Assembly: GCA_963822095.1 (NCBI GenBank)
Contig: CAWGGS010000007.1
Span: forward strand, 17,351-81,350
Direction of reading: 5' to 3'
DNA length: 64,000 nucleotides
Source: CAWGGS01 sp963822095
GTDB taxonomy: Bacteria; Desulfobacterota; Desulfobulbia; Desulfobulbales; Desulfocapsaceae
Shown here: positions 8,235 through 17,341 of the stretch, piece after piece
Position numbering within the stretch: position 1 is the first letter of the stretch
Layout: each line of letters opens with the position of its first letter
The notes under the pieces: model-generated
What the model was told of the DNA's origin: nothing
Databases searched by the model: none
Seen by the model: the letters and a program-made list of their open reading frames with translations, nothing else
Translations under genes and position numbers: made by a program

Positions 8235-8495
8235 TCACTCATTCTTGAAATACGCAAGGATTGAGATCAACACGCCGGCAGGAGCAAAGAGAATGACGCA
8301 GATAGTACCCAACATTCCCGTAGTGCTCGTGTCACCCGAAACAAAAAAATAGGCAAAGGTCCACAGACCTATCGGAACCACGGTACCCAGGAAAAGCGCC
8401 GTTATCCCCAAGAACAGGGCGTATTTCCTGGGCAAAAGGAAGACAACGGCCAATGCTGCTATACACCCGGTTATGACATAAGACAGAATTCTCAT
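8235..8495 (-). CDS. Small membrane protein, unknown function
   Basis: An 86-residue protein with three predicted membrane segments (about residues 4-22, 26-51 and 61-81), separated by the short polar stretches LPRKYA and VSGDTSTTG. No family is recognised. It is upstream of and on the same strand as the isomerase-like gene, 96 bases away. The start has only a weak GAGA purine run upstream. Confidence 0.55.
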   Translation of the reverse strand: MRILSYVITGCIAALAVVFLLPRKYALFLGITALFLGTVVPIGLWTFAYFFVSGDTSTTGMLGTICVILFAPAGVLISILAYFKNE

Positions 8496-9013
8496 GGAAT
8501 CATCGAATCTCTTTTTGTTCTCTGATCACCCCTGAAACGCAGCTTATTGAAATGGAAAGGGGGGGATCCTTAGTGTAATCAGATTTTGTTTTGTTCTTTG
8601 GTCCCTTTTCCCGAGCTGTTTCAATTTACGAAAAAACACGGCCAGTTTCCCGCAAAGCATAACCACCTATTCATGCTTCACCGGGCTCGAACGGTTTTGA
8701 TCAACATAGTCCGTTTGCAGCATACAACTGATTGAGCTTTTTTTCATTAATCAATATGATCTCGCCCAGCTACCAAGGGTGATGAGAGCAGGAATTGCCC
8801 ACGGTTTATTTGACTCAAGAAATGTTAAGAAAATGTTGCTCGGTTTGATTTGATCGGCTAGGATAGGTCTGGTTCAGGGATGAGGGAAATAAGTTTGCTG
8901 CAACGAGGAGGAAGCCACTCCCTTTATCTTGGTATTTTTGTCATTAAATTCAATTAGTAATAGACGAAAGACACATTGTTGCCGAATCCGAAATTAAAGC
9001 AAACGCTGCAGAA
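8496..9013. other. Intergenic region before the branched-chain transporter genes
   Basis: No gene was found in these 518 bases. A possible weak sigma-70-like promoter for the downstream ABC genes reads TTGCTC at 8836-8841 and TAGGAT at 8859-8864 with a 17-base spacer. The frame immediately before the LivG ATG is open for about 20 codons after a TAA but has no start codon. Confidence 0.3.
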
Positions 9014-9793
9014 ATGAATGAAGAAAAGGTAAATCCCGACGAATTACTGAGAGTGGACAAGGTCTGTAAGTCATTTCGAAAAATGAAGATTATAGACCAA
9101 TGCTCTCTTCGTGTCGCAAAAGGGACCATAACCGCCCTGATCGGCCCCAACGGGGCCGGCAAAACAACCCTATTCAATCTCATCAGCGGTTTCCATAAAC
9201 CAGATATCGGGAAAGTCTATTTAAAGGGTGAACGCATCGATGGCTTTCGTCCGGACAAGATTTTTCACAGAGGGTTGATCCGTACCTTCCAGATTTCCAG
9301 AGAACTGGAAAAGATGACCCTGCTGGAAAATTTGATGCTGGTCCCCGCCCACCAACAGGGTGAATGGATTTGGAATGCCTGGTTTCGCCCCTGGCTGGTA
9401 AAAAGCCAGGAGAAAAAGGTCCGGGAACGTGCGATTGAAACATTGAATTTTGTCGAGCTCCATCATCTTAAAGACGAATATGCCGGTAATATTTCCACGG
9501 GACAAAAACGGCTTCTGGAAATCGCCCGTACCATGATGGCCGATCCGGAAATCATTCTCCTGGATGAGCCGGGTGCCGGCGTGAATCCGACGCTTATGAA
9601 TAAACTGATCGGCTATATTCGGAAGTTAAACGAGCAAGGCAAAACCTTTTTGATTGTAGAACATAATATGGAATTAGTGATGACCCTGTGCAATCCAGTA
9701 ATTGTCATGAATGCCGGTACCATTCTGACCAAAGGAGAACCCGAAGAGGTCAGAAACGACGAGCGGGTCATAAATGCGTATCTGGGTGGTTGA
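9014..9793 (+). CDS. livG: Branched-chain amino acid type ABC transporter, ATPase (LivG-like)
   Basis: A 259-residue ABC ATPase. Walker A is GPNGAGKTT at about residues 43-51, the signature is the NISTGQKRLLEIAR form used by LivG, and Walker B is IILLDEPGAGVNP, followed by the switch histidine in IVEHNM. LivG and LivF form the heterodimeric motor under the LivH and LivM permeases. The ATG lacks a clear ribosome site, and no other start codon exists upstream in the frame. The LivF gene starts 2 bases after the stop, so the genes are tightly coupled. In syntrophs and sulfate reducers such systems may carry amino acids or other small acids. Confidence 0.9.
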   Translation: MNEEKVNPDELLRVDKVCKSFRKMKIIDQCSLRVAKGTITALIGPNGAGKTTLFNLISGFHKPDIGKVYLKGERIDGFRPDKIFHRGLIRTFQISRELEKMTLLENLMLVPAHQQGEWIWNAWFRPWLVKSQEKKVRERAIETLNFVELHHLKDEYAGNISTGQKRLLEIARTMMADPEIILLDEPGAGVNPTLMNKLIGYIRKLNEQGKTFLIVEHNMELVMTLCNPVIVMNAGTILTKGEPEEVRNDERVINAYLGG

Positions 9794-9795
9794 AC

Positions 9796-10503
9796 ATGGC
9801 CATTTTAGAAGTCAAAGATCTGGTTGGCGGGTATGGCGAAGTACTGATACTAAACGGCGTCAGTATTCAATGCTTCGATAATGAAATAGTATCGATTATC
9901 GGCCCCAATGGAGCCGGCAAGTCCACATTGATGAAGGGCGTTTTCGGCATGCTCAAAATCAAGCAAGGCTCTGTCGTTTTCGATGGCAAACCGATTACAG
10001 GTATGCGTGCCAGCCAATTGGTGAAACTGGGAATGAGTTATGTCCCACAGGATAACAATGTATTTCCTTCTCTCACTGTTGAAGAAAATCTACAAATGGG
10101 AGCCTTTATCAGAAATGATGATATCACCGCTTCCCTGGAGAAGGTATTCGATCTGTTTCCCTTTATTGCCAAGCATCGCAAGGCGGTATCAGGTTCTCTT
10201 TCAGGAGGGGGGCGTCAAATGCTGGCCTTGGGTCGAGCCCTGATGCTGGACCCCAAACTGCTGCTGCTGGATGAACCCTCGGCCGGACTGGCCCCACTGG
10301 TCCGGGACGAAATATTCGAAAAGATTATACATATTAAACAAAGCGGTATGGCCATCCTCATGGTCGAACAGAACGCCAAAAAGGCATTGTCCATGTCGGA
10401 TCGAGGGTATGTTCTGGTCATGGGAAAAAATCGCTTTGAAGACACCGGGAGAGCCCTCCTCGATAATCCCGAGGTGGGGCGACTTTATCTGGGTAGCGCT
10501 TAG
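9796..10503 (+). CDS. livF: Branched-chain amino acid type ABC transporter, ATPase (LivF-like)
   Basis: A 235-residue ABC ATPase from the ATG at 9796; the frame is open further upstream, but that part overlaps LivG and is not family-like. Walker A is GPNGAGKSTLM, the signature is SGSLSGGGRQMLALGRALM, Walker B is LLLLDEPSAGLAP and the switch is VEQNAKKAL. Length and the VPQDNNVFPSLTVEENL Q-loop region are typical of LivF. It lies 2 bases after LivG and 15 before LivH. Confidence 0.92.
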   Translation: MAILEVKDLVGGYGEVLILNGVSIQCFDNEIVSIIGPNGAGKSTLMKGVFGMLKIKQGSVVFDGKPITGMRASQLVKLGMSYVPQDNNVFPSLTVEENLQMGAFIRNDDITASLEKVFDLFPFIAKHRKAVSGSLSGGGRQMLALGRALMLDPKLLLLDEPSAGLAPLVRDEIFEKIIHIKQSGMAILMVEQNAKKALSMSDRGYVLVMGKNRFEDTGRALLDNPEVGRLYLGSA

Positions 10504-10518
10504 GAGACGACACCGCTT

Positions 10519-11379
10519 ATGTTGCAGTTATTCGCAAATGGAATTGTCTTTGGTTCCATAATTGCCCTCGGGGCAATTGGTTTGACCTTGGTCTACGGCA
10601 TTCTCAAATTCGCTAATTTTGCCCACGGCGACACCATGACCCTGGGGGCTTACCTGGCTTTACTCTTTTTCAACCTGCAACTCCCACTTCCCATTGCAGT
10701 CGCCTTGTCGGTCATCCTGTCGGTGGTGATAGCAATTTTGATCGATCAGTATCTTTATAAACTGTTTCGTTCAACCGGACCGATCATCCTGCTCATATCC
10801 TCAGTCGGGGTGGCGCTTCTTCTACGAAATCTCGTCCTGCTGTTCTGGGGACCTGATCTCACCTATTACTCGCGTGACATTCAGATATCCTATCCCGTCC
10901 TGCCGGGACTCAGGTTCAATAATACGGATATCGGCACCATGATTACTGCAGCGGTGCTCATCGTGCTGGTGCACCTGTTTTTAAAGAAGACCAAAATCGG
11001 CAAGGCCATGCGTGCGTCCTCAGACAATATGGATTTAGCCGAAGTGGTGGGAATCGATACCCAAAGGGTGATCATCTGGACTTGGACCGTAGGGACCGCG
11101 CTGGCGGTAACGGGCGGTATCATGCTGGGGATGGAAAACGGCCTGAGGCCGACCATGGGCTGGGAATTGCTGCTGCCGCTCTTTGCCGCGGCCATCCTGG
11201 GCGGTATCGGCCAGCCCTATGGAGCAATGGTCGGTGGTTTGGTCATCGGTATCGCCCAGGAAGTATCAACCGGATATATCTCTACAGCCTATAAACCTGC
11301 AGTGGCCTTTGTCATCATGATTCTGGTGCTGTTAATTCGCCCTCAGGGTATCTTTGGAGTCTCTAAGCGATGGATCTAA
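10519..11379 (+). CDS. livH: Branched-chain amino acid type ABC transporter, permease (LivH-like)
   Basis: A 286-residue inner-membrane permease with about eight hydrophobic segments. The N-terminal LIYGILKFANFAHGD-type block (here LVYGILKFANFAHGDTMTLG) is the hallmark of LivH, and the cytoplasmic loop KAMRASSDNMDLAEVVGID contacts the ATPases. The C-terminus ends with the family's IRPQGIFG motif. It overlaps the next permease by 10 bases, so translation is probably coupled. Confidence 0.92.
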   Translation: MLQLFANGIVFGSIIALGAIGLTLVYGILKFANFAHGDTMTLGAYLALLFFNLQLPLPIAVALSVILSVVIAILIDQYLYKLFRSTGPIILLISSVGVALLLRNLVLLFWGPDLTYYSRDIQISYPVLPGLRFNNTDIGTMITAAVLIVLVHLFLKKTKIGKAMRASSDNMDLAEVVGIDTQRVIIWTWTVGTALAVTGGIMLGMENGLRPTMGWELLLPLFAAAILGGIGQPYGAMVGGLVIGIAQEVSTGYISTAYKPAVAFVIMILVLLIRPQGIFGVSKRWI

Positions 11380-12320
11380 GCGGAATATTCTCCTATCTGA
11401 TATTTTTTCTTGTTATAACTTCTGTTTACGGCCTACTCAGTCTGGGTTTAAACATTCAATGGGGATACACCAAACTATTCAATATCGGTATAGCCGGTTT
11501 TTTTGCCGTGGGTGCCTATACCTCGGCCATTTTGACCACGCCCGCTGCAACGGATCGTATCGGGGGCTTTGATATGCCGTTTATTCCGGCCTTGCTCATA
11601 GCAGTCCTGCTCAGTGGGTTTATCGCCTTTCTCATCGGTATCCCCACCCTGAAATTAAAAGAAGATTACCTGGCAATTGCAACCATCGGCATTGCCGAAA
11701 CCATCCGCCTGTTTTTCAACAACGAGGCCTGGGTGGGCAACGGAGTAAGAGGGGTAAGTCACATCCCCCGCCCTTTTCACCAATATATCCATTTTGACTA
11801 CAATGTATTCTATCTCTTATTGATGCTGTTCTTTGTGGTTTGCGTTTATCTGGCCATTGAAAAAGCCTTAAAATCCCCATGGGGACGTGTGCTGAAAGCC
11901 ATAGGTGAAGACGAAACCGTCACTCTGGCAATGGGAAAGAATGTCTTTCGCTACAAAATGGAGTCACTGGTGCTCGGGTCCATGATCATGGGCCTGGCCG
12001 GTGCTTTATACGCTCATTTCATCCAGTTTATAAGCCCGGAGGTTTTTGTCCCGATGACCGGTACTTTCCTGGTCTGGGTAATGCTTATATCAGGCGGCAG
12101 CGGCAGCAATAAAGGTGCACTGCTCGGGGCCCTGGTCATCTGGGGACTCTGGTCGCTCACCGGCCTGATCAGCAACGTTGTGCCGGTTGCCTATGCCGTG
12201 AAGGTGGGGGCATTGCGGGTTATTGTGATCGCTATAGTTCTGGAAGTCATCCTTATCGTCAGACCCCAGGGCATTCTTGGCCAGAAGAGTGTTTTGCAGA
12301 TGCCCAAGAATGGAGAATAA
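11370..12320 (+). CDS. livM: Branched-chain amino acid type ABC transporter, permease (LivM-like)
   Basis: A 316-residue permease with 8-10 membrane segments. LivM features are SLGLNIQWGYTKLFNIGIAG near the N-terminus, the KLKEDYLAIATIGIAE block, the coupling loop WGRVLKAIGEDETVTLAMGKN and a closing VRPQGILG. It is the last gene of the livGFHM cluster. The binding-protein gene is not in the run but lies 692 bases on, in the opposite direction, with repeats A2 and B6 in between. Confidence 0.92.
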   Translation: MDLSGIFSYLIFFLVITSVYGLLSLGLNIQWGYTKLFNIGIAGFFAVGAYTSAILTTPAATDRIGGFDMPFIPALLIAVLLSGFIAFLIGIPTLKLKEDYLAIATIGIAETIRLFFNNEAWVGNGVRGVSHIPRPFHQYIHFDYNVFYLLLMLFFVVCVYLAIEKALKSPWGRVLKAIGEDETVTLAMGKNVFRYKMESLVLGSMIMGLAGALYAHFIQFISPEVFVPMTGTFLVWVMLISGGSGSNKGALLGALVIWGLWSLTGLISNVVPVAYAVKVGALRVIVIAIVLEVILIVRPQGILGQKSVLQMPKNGE

Positions 12321-12631
12321 GAACCTCTTTACCTGTGGGCGGCGGGATTTTCCCCCAAAAAAATTCGTTGCCTGGCCCGTAAATTTCACAGATTGAGATG
12401 GTCTGCTGGCCGAGGAGACGTGGGAAAGGCCATACAAAGGCCATACATGTGTACGCGGGATAACGGACCATATCGATTTTCCCGAAGGGTGAAAAAACCA
12501 GGGAATAACCGACTCACTACGGGTACAAAGTATCCTCCTTTGCAGGAAATCATCGCATAACTCCTCTCTATTAATTACAGAATTATTCGTCTCCCCCTGG
12601 TTTTCATGAAATTTACGGGCGAGCAATTTTT

Positions 12632-12925
12632 CGACTCATCTGGTTTAAGCATATTTATCTATAACACGGGATGCGAAATTTATCGCTGGAGGACGCATCG
12701 TGGAGGCCCGCAGGGTTGCGGACAGGACGTCCGCAACTGGCAGCAGGTCAGGGACGGACTGTCTGTCAGCCGTGGTGTACAGGCGATAAGGCCGGAGAGC
12801 GGTGTCTGGAAGCGATGAATTTCACCATCTCATTAATTTCAGCCTTTTAAAAGTACGATTTGATTACCACTAATGTTCAGTTGCTGGTCCGGGGTGAGCC
12901 CCAAAAAGCTTTATTTGGATGAACC
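12632..12925 (-). repeat. Dispersed repeat family A, copy A2 (interrupted by a B fragment)
   Basis: Related to A1 and A3 but more diverged. Recognisable blocks on the plus strand are ATTTATCTATAACACGGG, the hairpin at 12715-12737 (GTTGCGGAC, loop AGGAC, GTCCGCAAC), CTGTCTGTCAGCCGTGGTGTAC, and AAAAGTACG. The end of the element (GCTTTATTTGGATGAACC, 12908-12925) is separated from the rest by about 48 bases that start with the terminus of a family B element (12861-12899), so a B insertion split this copy. The hairpin keeps pairing although one base pair differs from A1 and A3. The rest of the 12321-13012 gap holds no gene that I can support. Confidence 0.75.
12861..12899 (+). mobile_element. Family B element, terminal fragment (B6)
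   Basis: The first 39 bases match the left end of B4 almost exactly (TGATTACCACTAATGTTCAG then TTGCTGGTCCGG). The inner hairpin and the right end are missing, and the sequence returns to family A by 12908. This is a deleted relic of an insertion into A2. Confidence 0.75.
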
Positions 12926-12928
12926 TTT

Positions 12929-12972
12929 TTTTCAATCCTTCAATGCACCAAAGCACATCGAAGGATTGAAAA
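12929..12972. other. Hairpin between convergent livM and binding-protein genes
   Basis: A 13-bp perfect inverted repeat (TTTTCAATCCTTC / GAAGGATTGAAAA) with an 18-base loop that itself contains a short GTGC/GCAC-like pairing. On either strand the 3' arm is followed by A-rich rather than T-rich sequence, so it is not a classical terminator, though it may block convergent transcripts. Confidence 0.5.
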
Positions 12973-13012
12973 TTTACAGAAACGATGCTTCTGAGAATTT
13001 TACCAGGCCGTC

Positions 13013-14227
13013 TTATTTCCCGACCGTCATGTATTTGACCGTTTTGATGCTGTCGTTGGAGAACTTCCATACTTCGTAACTTCCCGGCACATCTCCGTAT
13101 TTGTTAAAATCACAACTTCCGGAAGCCCCATCATAATCGATGTCTTTTCCTTCCTTAATCAGCTTGAAGGCCTCGGCCAGGTTCTGGGGATCAACCTTGA
13201 CACCGGGAGGATTGGCCACAGCTCGCAGATTTTTATACACCGCCTCGGGGGTGGTCTCACCGCCTTTAGCCATGGCCAATGAGATCAACACAACGGCATC
13301 GTAGTCAGTATCGATATAGGGCTTGGGCGGCATTTCACCGAACTTGGCTTTATAGTGATTTTTGAACCAGTCGGCGAGCTTCTGATTGGCGTTGGCAGCT
13401 ACGGTGCCATAGGTGTCGTTTGTGTACTTGGCACCCACATTTTTAGCCACTTCGGGCGCTTTCATACCATCGGCATAGGCAAAGCTGCCCTTATATCCGG
13501 TTTCAATAATCTGGCGCATAATCATGGTGCCAAACTGGGGATAAGAAATCATTACCACTGCCTGGGGATCACCTTTGATGGCTTTTTGAGCCTCACCCCG
13601 ATACGATGCCTGTTTCTTATTATAGGGAACCATTTCCAGCACCTTGCCACCCAGTTTTTCATATGAGGTCTTCAAGCCTTTCGCCAAACCTTCGCCGTAA
13701 TCATTATTCACATAGATGATGGAAACCTTTTTATATTTCTTGTCCTTCATCAAAACGTCTGCAAGGGCCGGTGCCTGGAGAGCATCCATGGGAACCGTGC
13801 GATAGATATAGTCATTGTCATCTAAGGTGGAGATCTTCTCCGATGTGGATGCCGGGGAGATCTGCACAATTTTGCTTGGAATCGATACCGATGTCGCCAC
13901 AGGAATGGTAACCCCTGACGAAAGAGCTCCCACAATAGCGACTACCTTGTCAATATCGACCAGCTTTTTAGCCGCATCAACGGCTGCAGTCGGGTTGGTC
14001 TGGGTATCACGTAAAATGATCTCAATCTTGTGTCCCAAGACACCGCCGGCGGCGTTGACGTCCTGTTCAGCCAGTAAAGCCCCATTATTGGCCGGAGGGC
14101 CATAGGCTGCCAAATCACCCGTAGTAGGTGCCAGGGAACCGATTTTAACGGTGTCCGCAGTCATGCCAGGGACCGCGAACATCATGCTGCCAGCAGCGAT
14201 TAACAGATAGATAATGGCCTTCTTCAT
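13013..14227 (-). CDS. Branched-chain amino acid type ABC transporter, periplasmic binding protein
   Basis: A 404-residue LivJ-like protein with a signal peptide (lysines, then a hydrophobic run ending near AVPGMTA, about residue 23). The mature part begins VKIGSLAPTTGDLAAYGPP, typical of this binding-protein family, with the ILRDTQTNPTAAVDAAKKLVD helix, the VGALSSGVTIPVA ligand loop, and the RTVPMDALQAPALADVL hinge region. AAGGAGAGG precedes the ATG. It is the expected partner of livGFHM but is transcribed toward them, so it has its own promoter or was inverted. Confidence 0.9.
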   Translation of the reverse strand: MKKAIIYLLIAAGSMMFAVPGMTADTVKIGSLAPTTGDLAAYGPPANNGALLAEQDVNAAGGVLGHKIEIILRDTQTNPTAAVDAAKKLVDIDKVVAIVGALSSGVTIPVATSVSIPSKIVQISPASTSEKISTLDDNDYIYRTVPMDALQAPALADVLMKDKKYKKVSIIYVNNDYGEGLAKGLKTSYEKLGGKVLEMVPYNKKQASYRGEAQKAIKGDPQAVVMISYPQFGTMIMRQIIETGYKGSFAYADGMKAPEVAKNVGAKYTNDTYGTVAANANQKLADWFKNHYKAKFGEMPPKPYIDTDYDAVVLISLAMAKGGETTPEAVYKNLRAVANPPGVKVDPQNLAEAFKLIKEGKDIDYDGASGSCDFNKYGDVPGSYEVWKFSNDSIKTVKYMTVGK

Positions 14228-14450
14228 GTTTCCTCTCCTTTCTTGCTAGATGAGTGAAGTAAGTGAGTAAATTACCGGATAGAGCATGGTTGAAAAGTGC
14301 TTCGTTTTCCGTCTCATACGGAATTGCACTGCTCAGAATCCAAGCTCATAGTTTATTTCATATCGAATTCAAACCGAAAAATCAATTTATAATTTCCTTC
14401 CCCGACCAATCAGGTACATGATACGAAGATCCAGATTGAAACCCGTAAAC

Positions 14451-15983
14451 TTATTTTTTTCGTTTATCGGTTTGACCAATCACCTTGTCTCTTTCTATGA
14501 GAATATAGGGAAGATCTTTCTCAGTTTTGGCCTTGTACATGGCTGAATCGGCATCACGCAACATATGTTCCGCGTTCTTATAGAAGGGGGTACTCAACGC
14601 CACACCGATACTGACGGAGGTCGTTACCTGATTTCCCTGGAGGACAAAGGGATGTCGAAGGCTCTCATGAATTCTTTTGATAACGGTGACCATCTGTTCG
14701 CGGGATTTAACCGCATCCATCAACACCGTAAATTCATCCCCTCCGAAACGGGCTACGGTATCAACTTCACGGACCACCTCAAGCAGACATTGAGATACAT
14801 TCTTAAGGAGAGCATCGCCCACACTATGCCCCAACGTATCATTGACCGCCTTGAATCCGTTGAGATCCATATAAAAAAGTGCGAATGCGTAGTGTGGTTC
14901 CCGCTGGGAACGGGCAAAGGCGATATCTAAGCGTTCCATGAATTCCACACGGTTATAAAGACCCGTCAGTGGATCGTGCCGGGCATCATAGGCCAACTGC
15001 TTTTCCATAAGCACCCGATTGGTTACATCCCGGGCTACGATATAGCAGAGTTTTTCGTCGTGATAGGCGGCAAGGCTGCAGGAGAGCCAGCAGAACGAGC
15101 CATCCGACCTGCGGAATCGCCCCTCGACCAGGCATTGTTCGCCTGTCTTTTTTAAATGTGTTATGGCATTGACGAAAATCTGCACATCATCATCATGGAC
15201 AAAACTTAAAAAGCCGTTGAGATAAAATTCTTTTGCTCGATAGCCAAGAAGCGCTTCCCAGCTGTCGTTGAACTGCTTAAATTTTCCTGAATAATCGACT
15301 ATTCCCATTAAGTCCATCGACAACTGAAAAAAACGGTCCCGCTGAATGACAGCCTTTTGCAGATCAAGGCTTAAGAAGGCTTGTGAAGCCAGGGGAGTCA
15401 AGGTGTTCAGCTGCTTGACGTAAGCCGGATTGAAATATCCCGGTTGAGAATGGGTGAAGACCAAAAGGGAAAGTCGACCACCGTACAGATTGACATGAAG
15501 GGCGGAAGCTACATTTTTCCTAACCTTTTCCGGTTGCCCTGCCCATTCCTTTATCTCGTTGATATTATGAGAGGCAAACGGACGGCCACTCAAAACCCTT
15601 TTGAATACAGTATCGGGGTTCCAAGAAGTTCCCTTAATCTTTTTTGACGTGGAGGCAATGGGCAGCATACACTGGTCATCCTGCATCTGCAGGATAAAGG
15701 CATCCTCGAAGTCGACAACAGCATGAAGGGCCTGAATCAAATTGCAAAACAACATCGTTCGATCCCGGTCACCGGAAAGCCCCGATATATTCATAACCGC
15801 ATCTTTTTCCCACGATACCGGGGGTTTCCTCTTCTGTCTTCCCTTTGAGATACAACCAGTCTTACTGTCTTGCTCTTCTTTTTTTTTCAAATATCCTAGC
15901 TCCCCCTGTTCCGCTTCCCAGTCGGAGAGGACCGACTGATGCAGGCGTCCGGCTTTTTGCTGTGAATCAATGTATAGTAGCAC
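14451..15983 (-). CDS. Diguanylate cyclase with GAF-like and PAS domains
   Basis: A 510-residue soluble signalling protein. After a charged, low-complexity N-terminus (residues 1-63) comes a GAF-like region (about 75-210), a PAS domain (about 220-335; DLMGIVDYSGKFKQFNDSWE, then RRSDGSFCWLSCS and a PAC-like end), and a GGDEF domain (about 340-500). The active site is intact: DPLTGLYNR, the DLNGFKAVNDTLGHSVGD substrate loop and RFGGDEF. No RxxD inhibitory site is obvious five residues upstream of GGDEF. It would make cyclic di-GMP. The frame opens with GTG at 15983 without a ribosome site; the ATG at 15794 with GGGAAAAAG upstream is a credible alternative start. Confidence 0.88.
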   Translation of the reverse strand: MLLYIDSQQKAGRLHQSVLSDWEAEQGELGYLKKKEEQDSKTGCISKGRQKRKPPVSWEKDAVMNISGLSGDRDRTMLFCNLIQALHAVVDFEDAFILQMQDDQCMLPIASTSKKIKGTSWNPDTVFKRVLSGRPFASHNINEIKEWAGQPEKVRKNVASALHVNLYGGRLSLLVFTHSQPGYFNPAYVKQLNTLTPLASQAFLSLDLQKAVIQRDRFFQLSMDLMGIVDYSGKFKQFNDSWEALLGYRAKEFYLNGFLSFVHDDDVQIFVNAITHLKKTGEQCLVEGRFRRSDGSFCWLSCSLAAYHDEKLCYIVARDVTNRVLMEKQLAYDARHDPLTGLYNRVEFMERLDIAFARSQREPHYAFALFYMDLNGFKAVNDTLGHSVGDALLKNVSQCLLEVVREVDTVARFGGDEFTVLMDAVKSREQMVTVIKRIHESLRHPFVLQGNQVTTSVSIGVALSTPFYKNAEHMLRDADSAMYKAKTEKDLPYILIERDKVIGQTDKRKK

Positions 15984-16168
15984 AAAAGAGTCAGCACCTA
16001 CAACACCCCCTGCAAATTTTCCCTTTGCTCCTATATTCTACACATCGATCATGGATTTCGGGAAAAATATCTCCCCTTTGTCTTGAATTCGACAATAATC
16101 GGTTCTACTATGTCTCTATTTTTAAACCGGCTCAAAGCTGGACAATAATATCTTTGCCTGGAGGTCAA

Positions 16169-16187
16169 CCGGGATCGATGATCCCGG
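16169..16187. promoter_or_regulatory. Perfect GC-rich palindrome upstream of repeat C2
   Basis: CCGGGATC / GATCCCGG with a 3-base centre, in the gap before the ABC operon. It could be an operator or a small hairpin; nothing else identifies it. Confidence 0.35.
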
Positions 16188-16190
16188 AAA

Positions 16191-16274
16191 CCTGCTAACC
16201 TGCATGGCTGGGCCAAACCAGCTAGTCACAACAAAATATGAAAGCTTGGTACTCCGGCATGACAAGGCCAGTGC
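16191..16274 (+). repeat. Dispersed repeat family C, copy C2
   Basis: 84 bp, best matched by C3 on the other strand: TAACC-GCATGGCTGG-CCA, AGC-AG-CACAACAAA, GAAAGCT, GCTCCGGCATG-CAAGGCC all occur in order. It sits 125 bases before the ABC ATPase gene. No gene is seen in 15984-16398 apart from this and the palindrome at 16169. Confidence 0.75.
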
Positions 16275-16398
16275 TTCGTTGAAACTTTCATATAAAAGTG
16301 TACTCCACGTTGTGCTAAACAACAGCCGATCTTCACGAGGTCGGTTGCCGTTTGACAGAACGCAAAACTGTAACATTTGGGAATAAGGAGAATAACTT

Positions 16399-17337
16399 AT
16401 GATCCATGTTGAGGACCTTTCTAAATATTACGGTGATTTCTGCGCTGTGGACAAAATCAGTTTCGACATCGAAAAAGGTGGAATAATGGGTCTCCTGGGA
16501 CCCAACGGTGCCGGCAAGACCACAACGCTTAGAATGCTCACCGGATATTTCAGACCATCTTCCGGAACCATCCGAATAAAAGACTATTCAATCGACGACG
16601 AAATTCTTGCAATCAAGAAACTCATCGGTTATCTCCCGGAATCCGCGCCCCTTTACCATAATATGCTGGTATATGATTACCTGAAATATATCTCTGACAT
16701 CCGGGGGCTTGATAAGGATAAGAGCAGGAGAAGAATATGGGAACTTGTTGATCTCTGCAGCCTTGACCAGATCATGCACAAGAGTATTGATGAGCTTTCA
16801 AAAGGGCTTAAACAGCGTGTTGGTCTCGCCCATGCAATGATGGATGATCCGGAGATCCTGGTTCTGGACGAGCCCACCTCCGGCCTCGACCCGAACCAGA
16901 TCGTCGAAATAAGGGATATCATAAAAGAAATAGGCAAGGAAAAAACCGTTATCCTCTCCACCCACATTCTCAGCGAGGCCGAAGCGACCTGTGATCGCCT
17001 GGTAATCATCAACAAGGGGAAAATCGTCGCCGACGACACCACCAAGGCGCTTAAGCAAAGAGCAGATGAAGAATATACCCTCCACCTCCTTATCAAACAG
17101 GCAAACCGGGTTGAAGCTGAAAAGTGCCTCACGGGAATTACCGGGGTCAAACAGATCCAGGGAAACGAAATCCCGAAAGATAACACAGTGAGTCTCAGGC
17201 TGACCTGCTCTTCCCAGCATGACAGCAGGGCGGATGTCTATGCCGCCATAAAAAAAACCGACTGGGACTTGCTCGAATTTTACCGGGAAACGGAAAGCCT
17301 CGAAAATATTTTCCGTGAACTGACAACGGAGGTATAA
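16399..17337 (+). CDS. ABC transporter ATPase, GldA/CcmA type
   Basis: A 312-residue ATPase with Walker A GPNGAGKTTTLRMLTG (about residues 35-50), signature ELSKGLKQRVGLAHAM, Walker B ILVLDEPTSGLDPNQI and switch LSTHILSEAE, followed by an 80-residue C-terminal domain common in ABC-2 exporters. It begins a four-gene run (16399-21260) whose order matches the GldA-GldF-GldG plus DUF4340 operons of many Gram-negative bacteria. AAGGAGAAT precedes the ATG. The next gene starts 4 bases after the stop. Confidence 0.9.
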   Translation: MIHVEDLSKYYGDFCAVDKISFDIEKGGIMGLLGPNGAGKTTTLRMLTGYFRPSSGTIRIKDYSIDDEILAIKKLIGYLPESAPLYHNMLVYDYLKYISDIRGLDKDKSRRRIWELVDLCSLDQIMHKSIDELSKGLKQRVGLAHAMMDDPEILVLDEPTSGLDPNQIVEIRDIIKEIGKEKTVILSTHILSEAEATCDRLVIINKGKIVADDTTKALKQRADEEYTLHLLIKQANRVEAEKCLTGITGVKQIQGNEIPKDNTVSLRLTCSSQHDSRADVYAAIKKTDWDLLEFYRETESLENIFRELTTEV

Positions 17338-17341
17338 GCGG

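Noticed and set aside
12606..12818. Open frame of 70 codons in repeat A2
   Set aside because: The frame is not kept in A1 or A3, so the repeat is treated as non-coding.
12929..12972. Bidirectional terminator for livM and the binding-protein gene
   Set aside because: The stem is strong but neither strand has a T-run after the 3' arm.
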